Below, in pieces: positions 21,903-27,852 of a stretch of 27,852 bases of DNA (position 1 is its first letter; the number at the start of each line of letters is the position of its first letter). The notes under the pieces are model-generated. The model did no database searches. It saw nothing but the letters and a program-made list of their open reading frames with translations, and was not told the DNA's origin. Source of the stretch: a virus. The position numbers and the translations under genes were made by a program. The stretch lies in the IMG/VR virus record IMGVR_UViG_3300031697_000021, positions 1 through 27,852 of that record. One strand, written 5' to 3'.

Positions 21903-22325
21903 CTAATCTTCGTCTTTGTTAGTAAATGGTTCGCTATCAAATCGCCAATTATTGATTTTACCATCTTTATCAACTTTCATAATAATATAGTCACCATATC
22001 CACTATCGTCAATTGCTAAAAAGTCAGGCACATAATATCCTTTTGCTTTTACAATCTTTTCACCATTTTCATCTTGTAGCCAATACTCACCAGCATCGCA
22101 AACTTTGTAATGGATATTTGCTTCCTTTCCTTTTTCCCAATTTGTAATTAATCCAGTATCTAAATCAATAATTGGCTTCCAAGTATCGCCTACTTTACAA
22201 GGTATCAAATCACCGTTTTCATCTTCAACCCCATTTACAGTTGCATCTTCCCAATATCTTACATCGGCTTCAACTAATAATGTTTTTACTTCAAATTCCT
22301 TTTTTACTGTTAATTCAATTTTCAT
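21903..22325 (-). CDS. Acidic AT-rich protein of unknown function
   Basis: This 140-residue protein is strongly acidic, beginning MKIELTVKKEFEVKTLLVEA, with V-R-Y-W-E-D-A-T-V-N-G-V-E-D, I-D-L-D-T-G-L-I-T-N-W-E-K-G, H-Y-K-V-C-D-A-G-E-Y-W-L, Y-Y-V-P-D-F-L and Y-G-D-Y-I-I-M-K-V. I recognise the pattern as a family that recurs in many phages and mobile elements but know of no proven role. Small size, acidity and early location are the traits of inhibitors of host systems (DNA-mimic or anti-defence proteins); that is speculation. It is more AT-rich than its neighbours. Confidence 0.65.
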   Translation of the reverse strand: MKIELTVKKEFEVKTLLVEADVRYWEDATVNGVEDENGDLIPCKVGDTWKPIIDLDTGLITNWEKGKEANIHYKVCDAGEYWLQDENGEKIVKAKGYYVPDFLAIDDSGYGDYIIMKVDKDGKINNWRFDSEPFTNKDED

Positions 22326-22337
22326 CTTTGTTTATTT

Positions 22338-22481
22338 TTAAGTTAATTTATTTAAACCCGCACTAAGGGTAACAATGTATTTAAAAAACAAGGCAGATAT
22401 TAAGTCTTTCGTGTGGTCTGTCTGTACACAACATTTTATCCTGTCCACTTTGCCAGCTCTTTCGAGTGCCTTGCATTTCAT
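22338..22481 (-). CDS. Doubtful 47-residue reading frame in a 231-bp gap
   Basis: This frame (MKCKALERAGKVDRIKCCVQ, ending L-S-A-G-L-N-K-L-T) is the only sizeable one in the gap at 22326-22556. It begins just inside a REP-like repeat and has no recognised relative. Strand and spacing fit the early operon, but chance is a real alternative. Confidence 0.25.
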   Translation of the reverse strand: MKCKALERAGKVDRIKCCVQTDHTKDLISALFFKYIVTLSAGLNKLT

Positions 22482-22491
22482 AAACTTTGCC

Positions 22492-22570
22492 GTTAATGGT
22501 TCATTGCTAGCGAAGCCCTGCCTGCATGATGCAGTCAGGCATGGAAGCAATCTGCCTTAGGCTTCCTTTT
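22492..22570 (-). repeat. REP-like repeat, long copy
   Basis: This copy starts GTTAATGGTTCATTGC, continues with an AGCGAAGC half, and ends GCAATCTGCCT and CTTCCTTTT, matching a second copy at 24421-24470. It differs by an extra, itself palindromic insert of about 28 bp (GCCTG, CAGGC arms) between the ATTGC and GCAAT half-sites. It overlaps the stop of the 68-residue gene. Confidence 0.65.
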
Positions 22571-22763
22571 GGTAAATATCAGGATACGAATCGCATATCC
22601 GCTCGATGCTTCGCAAGCATTCATCTTTGCGCAAGTATTCCTTGCCGCCAAATCGTTTCCAGCCTCCCGATCCGGAGTGGGTTTTCTTTACAATTTTCCA
22701 TATTTGCTTACGGCTGTCAAACTGCTCGCGTAAGGTTTCGATTATTCGTGTTTCATTTTCCAT
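22557..22763 (-). CDS. Small basic protein, unknown
   Basis: The product has 68 residues: a helical start (MENETRIIETLREQFDSRKQ), a basic middle (WKIVKKTHSGSGGWKRFGGK), then E-Y-L-R-K-D-E-C-L-R-S-I-E-R-I-C. No family is recognised. The last codons and stop overlap a REP-like repeat, so the C-terminus may have been modified by it. It lies in the early operon between the 140-residue gene and GemA. Confidence 0.55.
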   Translation of the reverse strand: MENETRIIETLREQFDSRKQIWKIVKKTHSGSGGWKRFGGKEYLRKDECLRSIERICDSYPDIYQKEA

Positions 22764-22809
22764 TGTATAAAGATTTTGCTTGATAAAATTCGTGAATTTT
22801 ATTTACCAT

Positions 22810-22847
22810 ACTGCCTACTACCCACTGCTTACTGCCTACTGCTTACT
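22810..22847 (-). repeat. Five 7-nt tandem repeats (ACTGCYT)
   Basis: Units at 22810, 22817 (degenerate, ACTACCC), 22824, 22831 and 22838 run in phase and overlap the end of the GemA-like gene. The remainder of the 72-bp gap to 22764 shows nothing. Confidence 0.75.
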
Positions 22848-23279
22848 ATAATGCTCCCCCCACCGTTTCATTATCGCTATCAGGCGGCCAAGCTCTTTAA
22901 TACTAAGCTGGTTGAGCCGCTTGCCAGGGTAGGGGCTGTGCTTGCCTTCCACCAAAAATCGGTCGTAAACCCCGGCATCAAACTGCTTTTTGTCGCCATC
23001 CTGTTTGTAAAAACCAAAGCCTGCCGGCAACTGGTACACGAAACTGATGAGGGTTTTGCGCAGCCGGTCGCGGCGCATATCTTCCACATTAAACTTACAC
23101 GCCACCAGGTGTGCCAGGTAGCCTGTCATATTGTTGCACTCCTCTATGGTAAGGTCGCTGCTGCTGCCGCTGCGCCCGCCGGTGTAGTGCAGCACCATAC
23201 GCCGCCGCTCATCGGCATCGAAGCCAAGTTTGTTAATCAGGCCGAACAAGCGGCGGTTTTGTGCGTTGGTGCGTTGCAT
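22836..23279 (-). CDS. GemA-like protein (DUF1018, Mu gp16-like)
   Basis: The product has 147 residues. The pattern R-L-F-G-L-I-N-K-L-G-F-D-A-D-E-R-R-R-M-V-L, then S-S-D-L-T-I-E-E-C-N-N-M and a C-terminal I-K-E-L-G-R-L-I-A-I-M-K-R-W is that of the DUF1018/GemA family found in the early region of Mu and its relatives. In Mu, GemA alters host and phage gene expression and is linked to DNA supercoiling. The middle (F-V-Y-Q-L-P-A-G-F-G-F-Y-K-Q) is longer than the minimal domain. The 3' end coincides with a 7-nt tandem repeat. Confidence 0.75.
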   Translation of the reverse strand: MQRTNAQNRRLFGLINKLGFDADERRRMVLHYTGGRSGSSSDLTIEECNNMTGYLAHLVACKFNVEDMRRDRLRKTLISFVYQLPAGFGFYKQDGDKKQFDAGVYDRFLVEGKHSPYPGKRLNQLSIKELGRLIAIMKRWGEHYSKQ

Positions 23280-23304
23280 GGGGCTGGGGGTTAATTGTTA
23301 TCAG

Positions 23305-23517
23305 TTAATGGTTTGTAAATCTTGTTACTAAATCGTACCAATCATTCTGACTTGTGCGCCCAGTTCTCCGCCTATCTTTGCCAAACTCATATAACTTATT
23401 TTGCAAATCTTCGAGTTTCTCCATGAAATTAAAATTATTATAATCTTTAACCATTTCGTACTTACCTTCACTAAGTACTTCGGATAAAATCCTTGCTTCG
23501 TCTTTAGTTAGTTTCAT
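23305..23517 (-). CDS. Small charged protein, unknown
   Basis: The product has 70 residues, starts MKLTKDEARILSEVLSEGKY, and continues with a helical F-M-E-K-L-E-D-L-Q-N-K-L-Y-E-F-G. Short proteins with a K-L-T-x-x-E-A-x-x-L-x-x-x-L opening are frequent in Bacteroidota phages, with no known role. It is moderately AT-rich and 25 bp from GemA. Confidence 0.55.
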   Translation of the reverse strand: MKLTKDEARILSEVLSEGKYEMVKDYNNFNFMEKLEDLQNKLYEFGKDRRRTGRTSQNDWYDLVTRFTNH

Positions 23518-23546
23518 TTATTCAATCATTTAACTGTTTCAATCAT

Positions 23547-23744
23547 TTAATCAATTAGTATAAATACAATCCCAATTACTATTAGCAGGCCTACACCTAC
23601 CAAAAAGGCGAAGTGTGCCAGGCTCATCGTTAGCTCGAAATGGTCATCCGAAAAGGCCACCAATACATGCGCCACCCACTTGAAAGCTACCATGGCCAGC
23701 GCACCAAGCATAAAGGCTTTTAAAGTGTAAAGTTTTATTTTCAT
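23547..23744 (-). CDS. Small two-span membrane protein
   Basis: The product has 65 residues and two hydrophobic segments: about residues 10-30 (AFMLGALAMVAFKWVAHVLV) and 43-64 (FAFLVGVGLLIVIGIVFILI), joined by an acidic loop (SDDHFE). It could act as a superinfection-exclusion protein or a holin-like protein. The early location favours the former, but this is inference. Confidence 0.55.
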   Translation of the reverse strand: MKIKLYTLKAFMLGALAMVAFKWVAHVLVAFSDDHFELTMSLAHFAFLVGVGLLIVIGIVFILID

Positions 23745-23761
23745 AATCTAAAATGCGTTAA

Positions 23762-23791
23762 TGTATAGCAGCGATGCATCGCTGCTATACA
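23762..23791. repeat. Perfect 30-nt palindrome
   Basis: TGTATAGCAGCGATG (23762-23776) is followed by its exact complement to 23791, with an ATGCAT centre. It lies between the DUF3164 stop and the start of the two-span membrane gene. Confidence 0.85.
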
Positions 23792-23794
23792 GGT

Positions 23795-24388
23795 TTAAAT
23801 GCTACTGAAATTCAATTCGATGTTGCGGTATTCGCCGTTGCTGTCCTTTTCCCAAATCCGTGCATAACGCTTGCTATTATTGCGCGTGATGCTGCTTTTG
23901 ATGAGTTCCATCGCTTCGACCCACAGCGGGTGCTTTATCTGCAAACGAAACAAGCCCAGAATGCGCTTCACGTCCATGCGCCCTTTACGGGTTTCAAATG
24001 CCTGGTTGATGAGTTGCTGCAGGTCGTTGTCGATGCCCTGTGTCTTTTCTTCCAGGTACAGCTTTATCTTTTCGTGTGCAACGCTTATCAGGTCATCAAA
24101 CTCGATGCGCTCCTGTATGCTGATCTCAATTTTTGCAGAACGGTCGAAAGTGGAGAGTGAAAACCCACCTTTAGAGTTGCCTGGCACGTTGTTATCTGCC
24201 AGCATACCTTCATATACTGCATCGCAGTCTTCGAGTAGGTCTGTTTTAAATTTCTCAAGCTGTTTGCTTAGTTTCTTTGCTCTCGCCAGGTACTTTAGCG
24301 TTACCCGTTCGCGATCTTTGTCGAGTTTTGGCACATACTGTGCAGGCACCTCGTTGCCGGCCAGGTCAATCCATTGTTTCTTTGCCAT
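23795..24388 (-). CDS. DUF3164 protein (Mu-like early protein)
   Basis: The product has 197 residues. Family features: W-I-D-L-A-G-N-E-V-P-A-Q-Y-V at the N-terminus, Y-E-G-M-L-A-D then G-G-F-S-L-S-T-F-D-R-S-A-K-I, a conserved R-I-E-F-D-D-L segment, L-I-N-Q-A-F-E-T-R-K-G-R-M-D-V-K-R-I-L-G-L, and the C-terminal W-V-E-A-M-E-L-I and S-K-R-Y-A-R-I-W-E. Nearly every Mu-like prophage has this gene in the early cluster next to transposition or gam functions. Its role is unknown, though DNA-related work is likely. Confidence 0.8.
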   Translation of the reverse strand: MAKKQWIDLAGNEVPAQYVPKLDKDRERVTLKYLARAKKLSKQLEKFKTDLLEDCDAVYEGMLADNNVPGNSKGGFSLSTFDRSAKIEISIQERIEFDDLISVAHEKIKLYLEEKTQGIDNDLQQLINQAFETRKGRMDVKRILGLFRLQIKHPLWVEAMELIKSSITRNNSKRYARIWEKDSNGEYRNIELNFSSI

Positions 24389-24420
24389 AATTGTAAATTG
24401 TTAATTGTTATTAGTTCATT

Positions 24421-24470
24421 GTTAATGGTTCATTGCGAGCGAAGCGCGGCAATCTGCCTACTTCCTTTTT
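24421..24470 (-). repeat. REP-like repeat, short copy
   Basis: GTTAATGGTTCATTGCGAGC continues GAAGCGCGGCAATCTGCCTA and CTTCC, forming a hairpin (ATTGC/GCAAT arms). It matches the longer copy at 22492-22570. Repeats with this CATTGCGAGCGAAGC core are common in Bacteroidota chromosomes (general knowledge). It overlaps or adjoins the stop of the 67-residue gene. Confidence 0.7.
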
Positions 24471-24672
24471 ATTTTACTTTTAATTCTTTGTAAAATTTTT
24501 TATAAAACCTTATTAAGCCGTGTGCCTGCTTTAAGGTCATGCCTGATAAAGCTAATTTTTCAGGGTCAATTTCATAGATCCCTTTTGAGTTCATTACACC
24601 TACTCTATTAAGTAAATGTGCGCTAACATTTATTAAAACATGAGCGGTTTCTTTATTAACAGTAATATTCAT
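24469..24672 (-). CDS. Small early protein, unknown
   Basis: The product has 67 residues and begins MNITVNKETAHVLINVSAHL, with a C-terminal L-K-Q-A-H-G-L-I-R-F-Y-K-K-F-Y-K-E-L. The ATG overlaps the end of the membrane protein gene by 17 bp in another frame. No family is recognised. The C-terminal helix is strongly basic. Confidence 0.55.
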   Translation of the reverse strand: MNITVNKETAHVLINVSAHLLNRVGVMNSKGIYEIDPEKLALSGMTLKQAHGLIRFYKKFYKELKVK

Positions 24673-24826
24673 CTGTACTCCTTTCTGTTTGTTTGTAATT
24701 GTGTCTGTCCCGGTTGATGATGTCGTCCATCACCTCGCCATCCCATTTGCTTACTGCCGCCACCAGCCAGGCTATGCCTGCGATGATGACGATAATTATT
24801 GCAATAATGCTGATTAGTGTTGTCAT
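24656..24826 (-). CDS. Small one-span membrane protein
   Basis: The product has 56 residues, begins MTTLISIIAIIIVIIAGIAW and continues L-V-A-A-V-S-K-W-D-G-E-V-M-D-D. One membrane segment lies at residues about 4-24, with a hydrophilic, charged cytoplasmic-type tail ending Y-Y-C. It overlaps the next gene by 17 bp. A longer minus-strand frame over the same bases (ending at 24669) is rich in His and Arg and is rejected. A role in exclusion or membrane anchoring is possible. Confidence 0.6.
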   Translation of the reverse strand: MTTLISIIAIIIVIIAGIAWLVAAVSKWDGEVMDDIINRDRHNYKQTERSTDEYYC

Positions 24827-24842
24827 TGTGTGTTATTTTGTG

Positions 24843-24862
24843 CGGTGGTGCATGCACCACCG
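24843..24862. repeat. Perfect 20-nt palindrome
   Basis: CGGTGGTGCATGCACCACCG is fully self-complementary around GCATGC. It lies between the 97-residue gene and the small membrane protein. Confidence 0.85.
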
Positions 24863-24873
24863 TTGGTTATTAC

Positions 24874-25167
24874 TTAGTCCATCGCCGGCATCCGCGTGCT
24901 ATGCCCGTAGTTGTCGCCATACTCTGGCTCGCCGTTGGGTTTTTTGCCCTGCCTTATGTTAGTTAGCTTACGCTTTGCCAGTGCAATATCGGTAAGCAGG
25001 CTGTTAATTTTTCCAGTGATGGCGGAGTACTCGCTCAGCGGCATATTGGCCTTGCGCGTGCGTAGCAATAGGCCTATTTCAAGCTGCGCAGTCTCAATCT
25101 TATAATTAAGGTCTTTAATCATGTCAGGCCTTGTTTTGTAGCTGTTTATCAATTCCTTGCCATTCAT
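24874..25167 (-). CDS. Coiled-coil early protein, unknown
   Basis: The product has 97 residues with heptad-like helices (IKDLNYKIETAQLEIGLLLR, then I-N-S-L-L-T-D-I-A-L-A-K-R-K-L) and a flexible G/D-rich tail. It follows the small helix-turn-helix gene by 11 bp. No enzymatic motif is visible. Confidence 0.6.
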   Translation of the reverse strand: MNGKELINSYKTRPDMIKDLNYKIETAQLEIGLLLRTRKANMPLSEYSAITGKINSLLTDIALAKRKLTNIRQGKKPNGEPEYGDNYGHSTRMPAMD

Positions 25168-25178
25168 AGTTTCAGTTT

Positions 25179-25370
25179 TTATTTATCCCTGTAATAGCCG
25201 TAGCGGTTTATGATTGCCCACAGCGTGCCGTTGCTCAATCCGTAGCGGTTCATCAGCGTTAGCATAGCAAACTGCAGGCTGATGTTACGCTTCATAAGCG
25301 TATCAAAATCGGCACGTATCTGTGTGTTTCGGCTGCGCTTGGCCGCGCTAAGCTCACAGGGTATCTTCAT
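25179..25370 (-). CDS. Small helix-turn-helix-like early protein
   Basis: The product is 63 residues and basic. The C-terminal half (FAMLTLMNRYGLSNGTLWAI, then I-N-R-Y-G-Y) has the helix-turn-helix look of a DNA-binding peptide, with G-L-S as the turn. It starts 3 bp after the ATPase stop, so it is coupled to the transposition genes. It may bind phage or host DNA, but there is no close family match by eye. Confidence 0.55.
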   Translation of the reverse strand: MKIPCELSAAKRSRNTQIRADFDTLMKRNISLQFAMLTLMNRYGLSNGTLWAIINRYGYYRDK

Positions 25371-25373
25371 AAA

Positions 25374-26351
25374 TTACAAAGCGTTAAATTCGTTGATATT
25401 CAATTTGCCCATATCAAAGCCAAAAGCGTGGGCCCGTTTTACGGCGCGTTCGGCCTCCTCGTAGTTCCACCATTGGCGGCGGGCTGCCACTATCACCTCC
25501 GGGCTGCTAATGCCGCGAGCCCGGCAATACATATCCATGTCGTGTACGCCACCTTTATCGTCGGCCTTGTTCCACCCTATATTGGGTATGCGGTGTACTT
25601 TGAGGCGGCGGGCAAACGTGGTATATTGGTTGCTGTCATCGCGCACGGGTAGCCAACTATCGCTATCCAGGCCGCTAATGCGGGCTATGCGGCTTTTAAC
25701 CTCAGTAATGCCAATGATGATTATACCCAAAAGCCCCTCGGTAGCAGTGTATAGGTTTTTGATGTTTTTGTAAATGGCGTTGCTCAATACTTCGCTTTCG
25801 TCGATGATGAGTAGTGGGTTGCTGCCACTGGTGTTTTCGATGTGGCGGATAATTTTGTCGTAAAGATAGGTGGTGGTGTAGATGCTACCGGGCTTTTTCA
25901 GTTTTTTAAGGCCAATGCCCATTGTCTGGCTCATTTTTAGCAAGAGCTTATTCCAGGTATAGCGTCTGTCAATCTTTAGGTAATACACATGGCTATGCTC
26001 CTCGGCAAATTTACGGTAAACCACGCTCTTGCCTATGCCCGTGTTACCAACTACCAGGCGCATATCGCTGCTTTCTTTGCAACTCCTTGCCAGGCTCCAC
26101 ATAATGCTGTACTGCCGCAATGAAGTTACCAAGTTTCCAGCCACAATATATTCGGTTAGTTTAGCTTCGATGTTGCTGATTAGTTTAGGCGTTAAACTCC
26201 TGCTATTGTTCAGCAAGTCGCTGATGGTTCCCTCGCTGCGCCCAAATATGGCAGCTACCTCATTGTTGCGCAGCTTCTTTTGCGTCTTCAAATGGTTTAG
26301 CCTTGCGCTAAGCTCGGCCTGCTTTTCGCTTATTTGTACTTTTGTTTTCAT
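25374..26351 (-). CDS. MuB-like AAA+ transposition ATPase
   Basis: The product has 325 residues. An N-terminal helix-turn-helix at about 25-55 (LRNNEVAAIFGRSEGTISDL) is as in MuB. Walker A is GNTGIGKS at 102-109; Walker B is LLIIDESE at 180-187. Later landmarks are G-I-I-I-I-G-I-T-E-V-K-S-R-I and R-R-L-K-V-H. MuB binds target DNA as ATP filaments, stimulates the transposase and sets target choice and immunity. The stop codon is 3 bp from the small helix-turn-helix gene. The region between it and the transposase (26352-26378) contains no site I could identify. Confidence 0.9.
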   Translation of the reverse strand: MKTKVQISEKQAELSARLNHLKTQKKLRNNEVAAIFGRSEGTISDLLNNSRSLTPKLISNIEAKLTEYIVAGNLVTSLRQYSIMWSLARSCKESSDMRLVVGNTGIGKSVVYRKFAEEHSHVYYLKIDRRYTWNKLLLKMSQTMGIGLKKLKKPGSIYTTTYLYDKIIRHIENTSGSNPLLIIDESEVLSNAIYKNIKNLYTATEGLLGIIIIGITEVKSRIARISGLDSDSWLPVRDDSNQYTTFARRLKVHRIPNIGWNKADDKGGVHDMDMYCRARGISSPEVIVAARRQWWNYEEAERAVKRAHAFGFDMGKLNINEFNAL

Positions 26352-26378
26352 TTGTTGTATGTATTTGGTGAATAAATT

Positions 26379-27737
26379 CTAATCTGCTATTGGAATTTCA
26401 AATGCTTCGCCAGTGTCAGGGTCAACCAGTGTGCGGTACTTTACCTCTTTCTTGGCCGATTCGGCCTGCGCTACCAGCCTCTTGAACTCGGCCACCGCAT
26501 CCGGGCTTTGCACACCGGCCTTGTCCATCATCTCCTCGGCATTCAGCGTGGCCTTGTCTAAGCGACCCGTAAATTTGCGTCCTACCAGCGGCTCGTTTAT
26601 CAGCTTCTCAACGCCTTCGGTGTCGGGCTGCTGCTTGTAGGTGTTCTCTACCTCCGCGTTGCGGCGTTTGGCCTGGTCAATCACGGCGTTTTGGAATGCA
26701 CGCTGCTTGTTGTACTCCGTAGTGTCGCCCTCGAAGGTGGCAAACATCGGAACCCGCTGTTTTAACTCCCACAGGCCGTGGCAGCTATGCCCCTGCCACA
26801 CTGCCACCGGCTGCCCGTATTGGCCGGCATACACCAGCACCTCAGTTCCGGTGGGTATGGCCAGCCAGGTAGCGGCAGCCGCATCCGGCTTGCTTGCGTT
26901 GGGCATATAGCGGTATTTATAGCCATCGGCATGGATGTCCACCCCGTTGATGGTCTTTTTTACCTCGTGCAGGGTGCCTGCCAGCCATAGCAGGGTGGCA
27001 TAGTCCAGTTGCGGGGTCTTGCTTTGCTTTTCGTCCCACAGTTGCGCCGGGCTTTTGCCCAGGGGCTTATCTTCGTAGGTATCTATAATGTGGCTGTTCC
27101 AGTCGCTGATGCACTCGGTGCGAAGCCATGCCGAAGCCTGTGCGATGCTGCGGCTGTTGCGCTTGCCCTTGTCCAAAAAGCTGTCGCCGGGGCGGCTGTT
27201 GCGGCTTGTAGCCGTACGGTTCATGCCGTTCCAGCCTTTGAGGTGGCGCAGATATACGTTGTCCATCATTCCAATCAATGCCTCCACAAACTTGGTGCGG
27301 GCTATGCCCTTTTGGCTGGGCAGCACGTGTATCTTGTTGTCCTCGCACCAGCGTTTCAATTCGGTGCTTCCGGGGCCGTCATCCATCTGCACAATATAGG
27401 GCTTATACCCGGCCTGCAGTATGGCTCCTTTCAGGGCGGTAATCATCAGGTCGCCGCTTTCGCTTACGCCGTGGTGCAGTTCCTGGTGGAGCAGGGCAAA
27501 GGTGGCATAATCGAATACCTTAACCACATATATATGCTGCATTACTTTTTTGCTAACTGGGTCGAACACGTTTTCGTTGTGCGCCGTGCCATCTATGCCC
27601 CAGCAGTAGTTTTTTTGCGTGGGGTAGCGGCGGTCGATGGTGGGAACCACGCCGTGGTAAAAACCGGCATAGCTGCTGCGCTTCAATTCCAGGCGGTCGC
27701 GGTTGCGGCGCAGGTAGCCGCTTATCCCAGCTTGCAT
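26379..27737 (-). CDS. MuA-type DDE transposase, N-terminally truncated
   Basis: The product has 452 residues. The catalytic core has Asp49 (CWGIDGT), Asp119 or Asp120 (QMDDGPGS) and Glu152 (KFVEALIG), the DDE triad of the MuA/retroviral integrase fold, and a later beta-barrel-like region with T-G-T-E-V-L-V-Y-A. A C-terminal helical part (A-E-F-K-R-L-V-A-Q-A-E) may interact with the ATPase. MuA-type proteins usually have about 200 more residues of end-binding and enhancer-binding domains before the first Asp; here only 48 are present. An in-frame stop (near 27793) precedes the ATG. It may be inactive alone. The enzyme would join phage ends to target DNA for lysogeny and replication. Confidence 0.85.
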   Translation of the reverse strand: MQAGISGYLRRNRDRLELKRSSYAGFYHGVVPTIDRRYPTQKNYCWGIDGTAHNENVFDPVSKKVMQHIYVVKVFDYATFALLHQELHHGVSESGDLMITALKGAILQAGYKPYIVQMDDGPGSTELKRWCEDNKIHVLPSQKGIARTKFVEALIGMMDNVYLRHLKGWNGMNRTATSRNSRPGDSFLDKGKRNSRSIAQASAWLRTECISDWNSHIIDTYEDKPLGKSPAQLWDEKQSKTPQLDYATLLWLAGTLHEVKKTINGVDIHADGYKYRYMPNASKPDAAAATWLAIPTGTEVLVYAGQYGQPVAVWQGHSCHGLWELKQRVPMFATFEGDTTEYNKQRAFQNAVIDQAKRRNAEVENTYKQQPDTEGVEKLINEPLVGRKFTGRLDKATLNAEEMMDKAGVQSPDAVAEFKRLVAQAESAKKEVKYRTLVDPDTGEAFEIPIAD

Positions 27738-27852
27738 TTTCCGAATTGTAACAATTTGATAATTAGCTATCGACAGACGGGGTAGTCGTTTTCTGGGACT
27801 ACACTTTTGCGTATCTCCTAATTTTCATTCAGAAATATTGGGGCATGGTTTG
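27738..27852. other. AT-rich right-edge segment, likely junction
   Basis: No gene is seen. The sequence is AT-rich compared with the transposase gene and contains GTAGTC (27782-27787) and its complement GACTAC (27797-27802) near CCCAGAAAAC. This could be an insertion-sequence end or unrelated flanking DNA. The phage's own terminal sequence cannot be identified. Confidence 0.4.

Noticed and set aside
22810-22847. Iterons of a replication origin
   Set aside because: The 7-nt units are too short, overlap a gene end, and Mu-like phages replicate by transposition.
24669-24860. 63-residue minus-strand frame rich in His and Arg
   Set aside because: It is a shadow of the 56-residue membrane protein and includes a palindrome.
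27009-27785. 258-residue plus-strand reading frame
   Set aside because: It lies opposite the transposase core, has the Ala/Val-rich composition of an antisense shadow, and the minus-strand frame contains the DDE motifs.

Overview
The window is the greater part of a Mu-like (transposable, contractile-tailed) prophage from a member of the Bacteroidota. The Mu-type core is clear: a MuA-type DDE transposase, a MuB-type AAA+ ATPase, a DUF3164 protein, a GemA/DUF1018 protein, a gp27/gp28-type terminase pair, a DUF935 portal, a MuF head protein, a gp36/gp37-type pair, a ClpP-like prohead protease with nested scaffold, a capsid protein, a DUF2586-type sheath, a tail tube, a frameshifted tail-assembly chaperone, a tape measure and a P2/Mu-like baseplate. 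The host assignment rests on two matches to the Bacteroidota promoter consensus (TAnnTTTG), the lack of obvious Shine-Dalgarno sequences, and domain families typical of that phylum (DUF6046, DUF6150, DUF5018-like). No 16S gene or other host gene is present, so the genus cannot be named.

There are three transcription blocks. (1) Positions 27737 to 19058, minus strand: the early/transposition block, running transposase, ATPase, a string of small semi-essential-type genes, DUF3164, GemA, more small genes, an AT-rich TPR-like cargo gene with its own promoter and terminator, and an antirepressor-like regulator. (2) Positions 12819 to 18983, plus strand: DNA packaging and head assembly (small and large terminase, gp36, portal, MuF with an unusual C-terminal domain, gpG-like, gp37-like), ending in a strong bidirectional terminator. 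(3) Positions 12607 to 1, minus strand: protease/scaffold, capsid, a holin-like and a secreted protein, sheath, tube, chaperone, tape measure, baseplate, and two tail-tip/fibre proteins, the last running off the left edge in collagen-like repeats. Blocks 2 and 3 diverge from a 280-bp control region carrying a consensus plus-strand promoter and a nested set of direct and inverted repeats.

The accessory content is the least ordinary part. It includes a plus-strand secreted DUF6150-type gene wedged between two minus-strand baseplate genes, a 369-residue secreted protein translationally coupled to a holin-like peptide between capsid and sheath, an AT-rich C-terminal extension on the MuF protein that resembles MuF-linked toxin domains, and an isolated AT-rich TPR-like gene. 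The prophage also carries many short palindromes: 20-nt GCATGC-centred units just after stop codons, a second family with a CGCACGG half-site (one copy inside the portal reading frame, one over the MuF start), and a pair of longer REP-like repeats.

The right edge shows a transposase lacking its N-terminal DNA-binding region, with a composition change at about 27738. The left edge ends inside a repetitive fibre gene. Both ends therefore look like repeat or rearrangement boundaries. No repressor, endolysin, attachment end or diversity-generating reverse transcriptase is visible inside the window.
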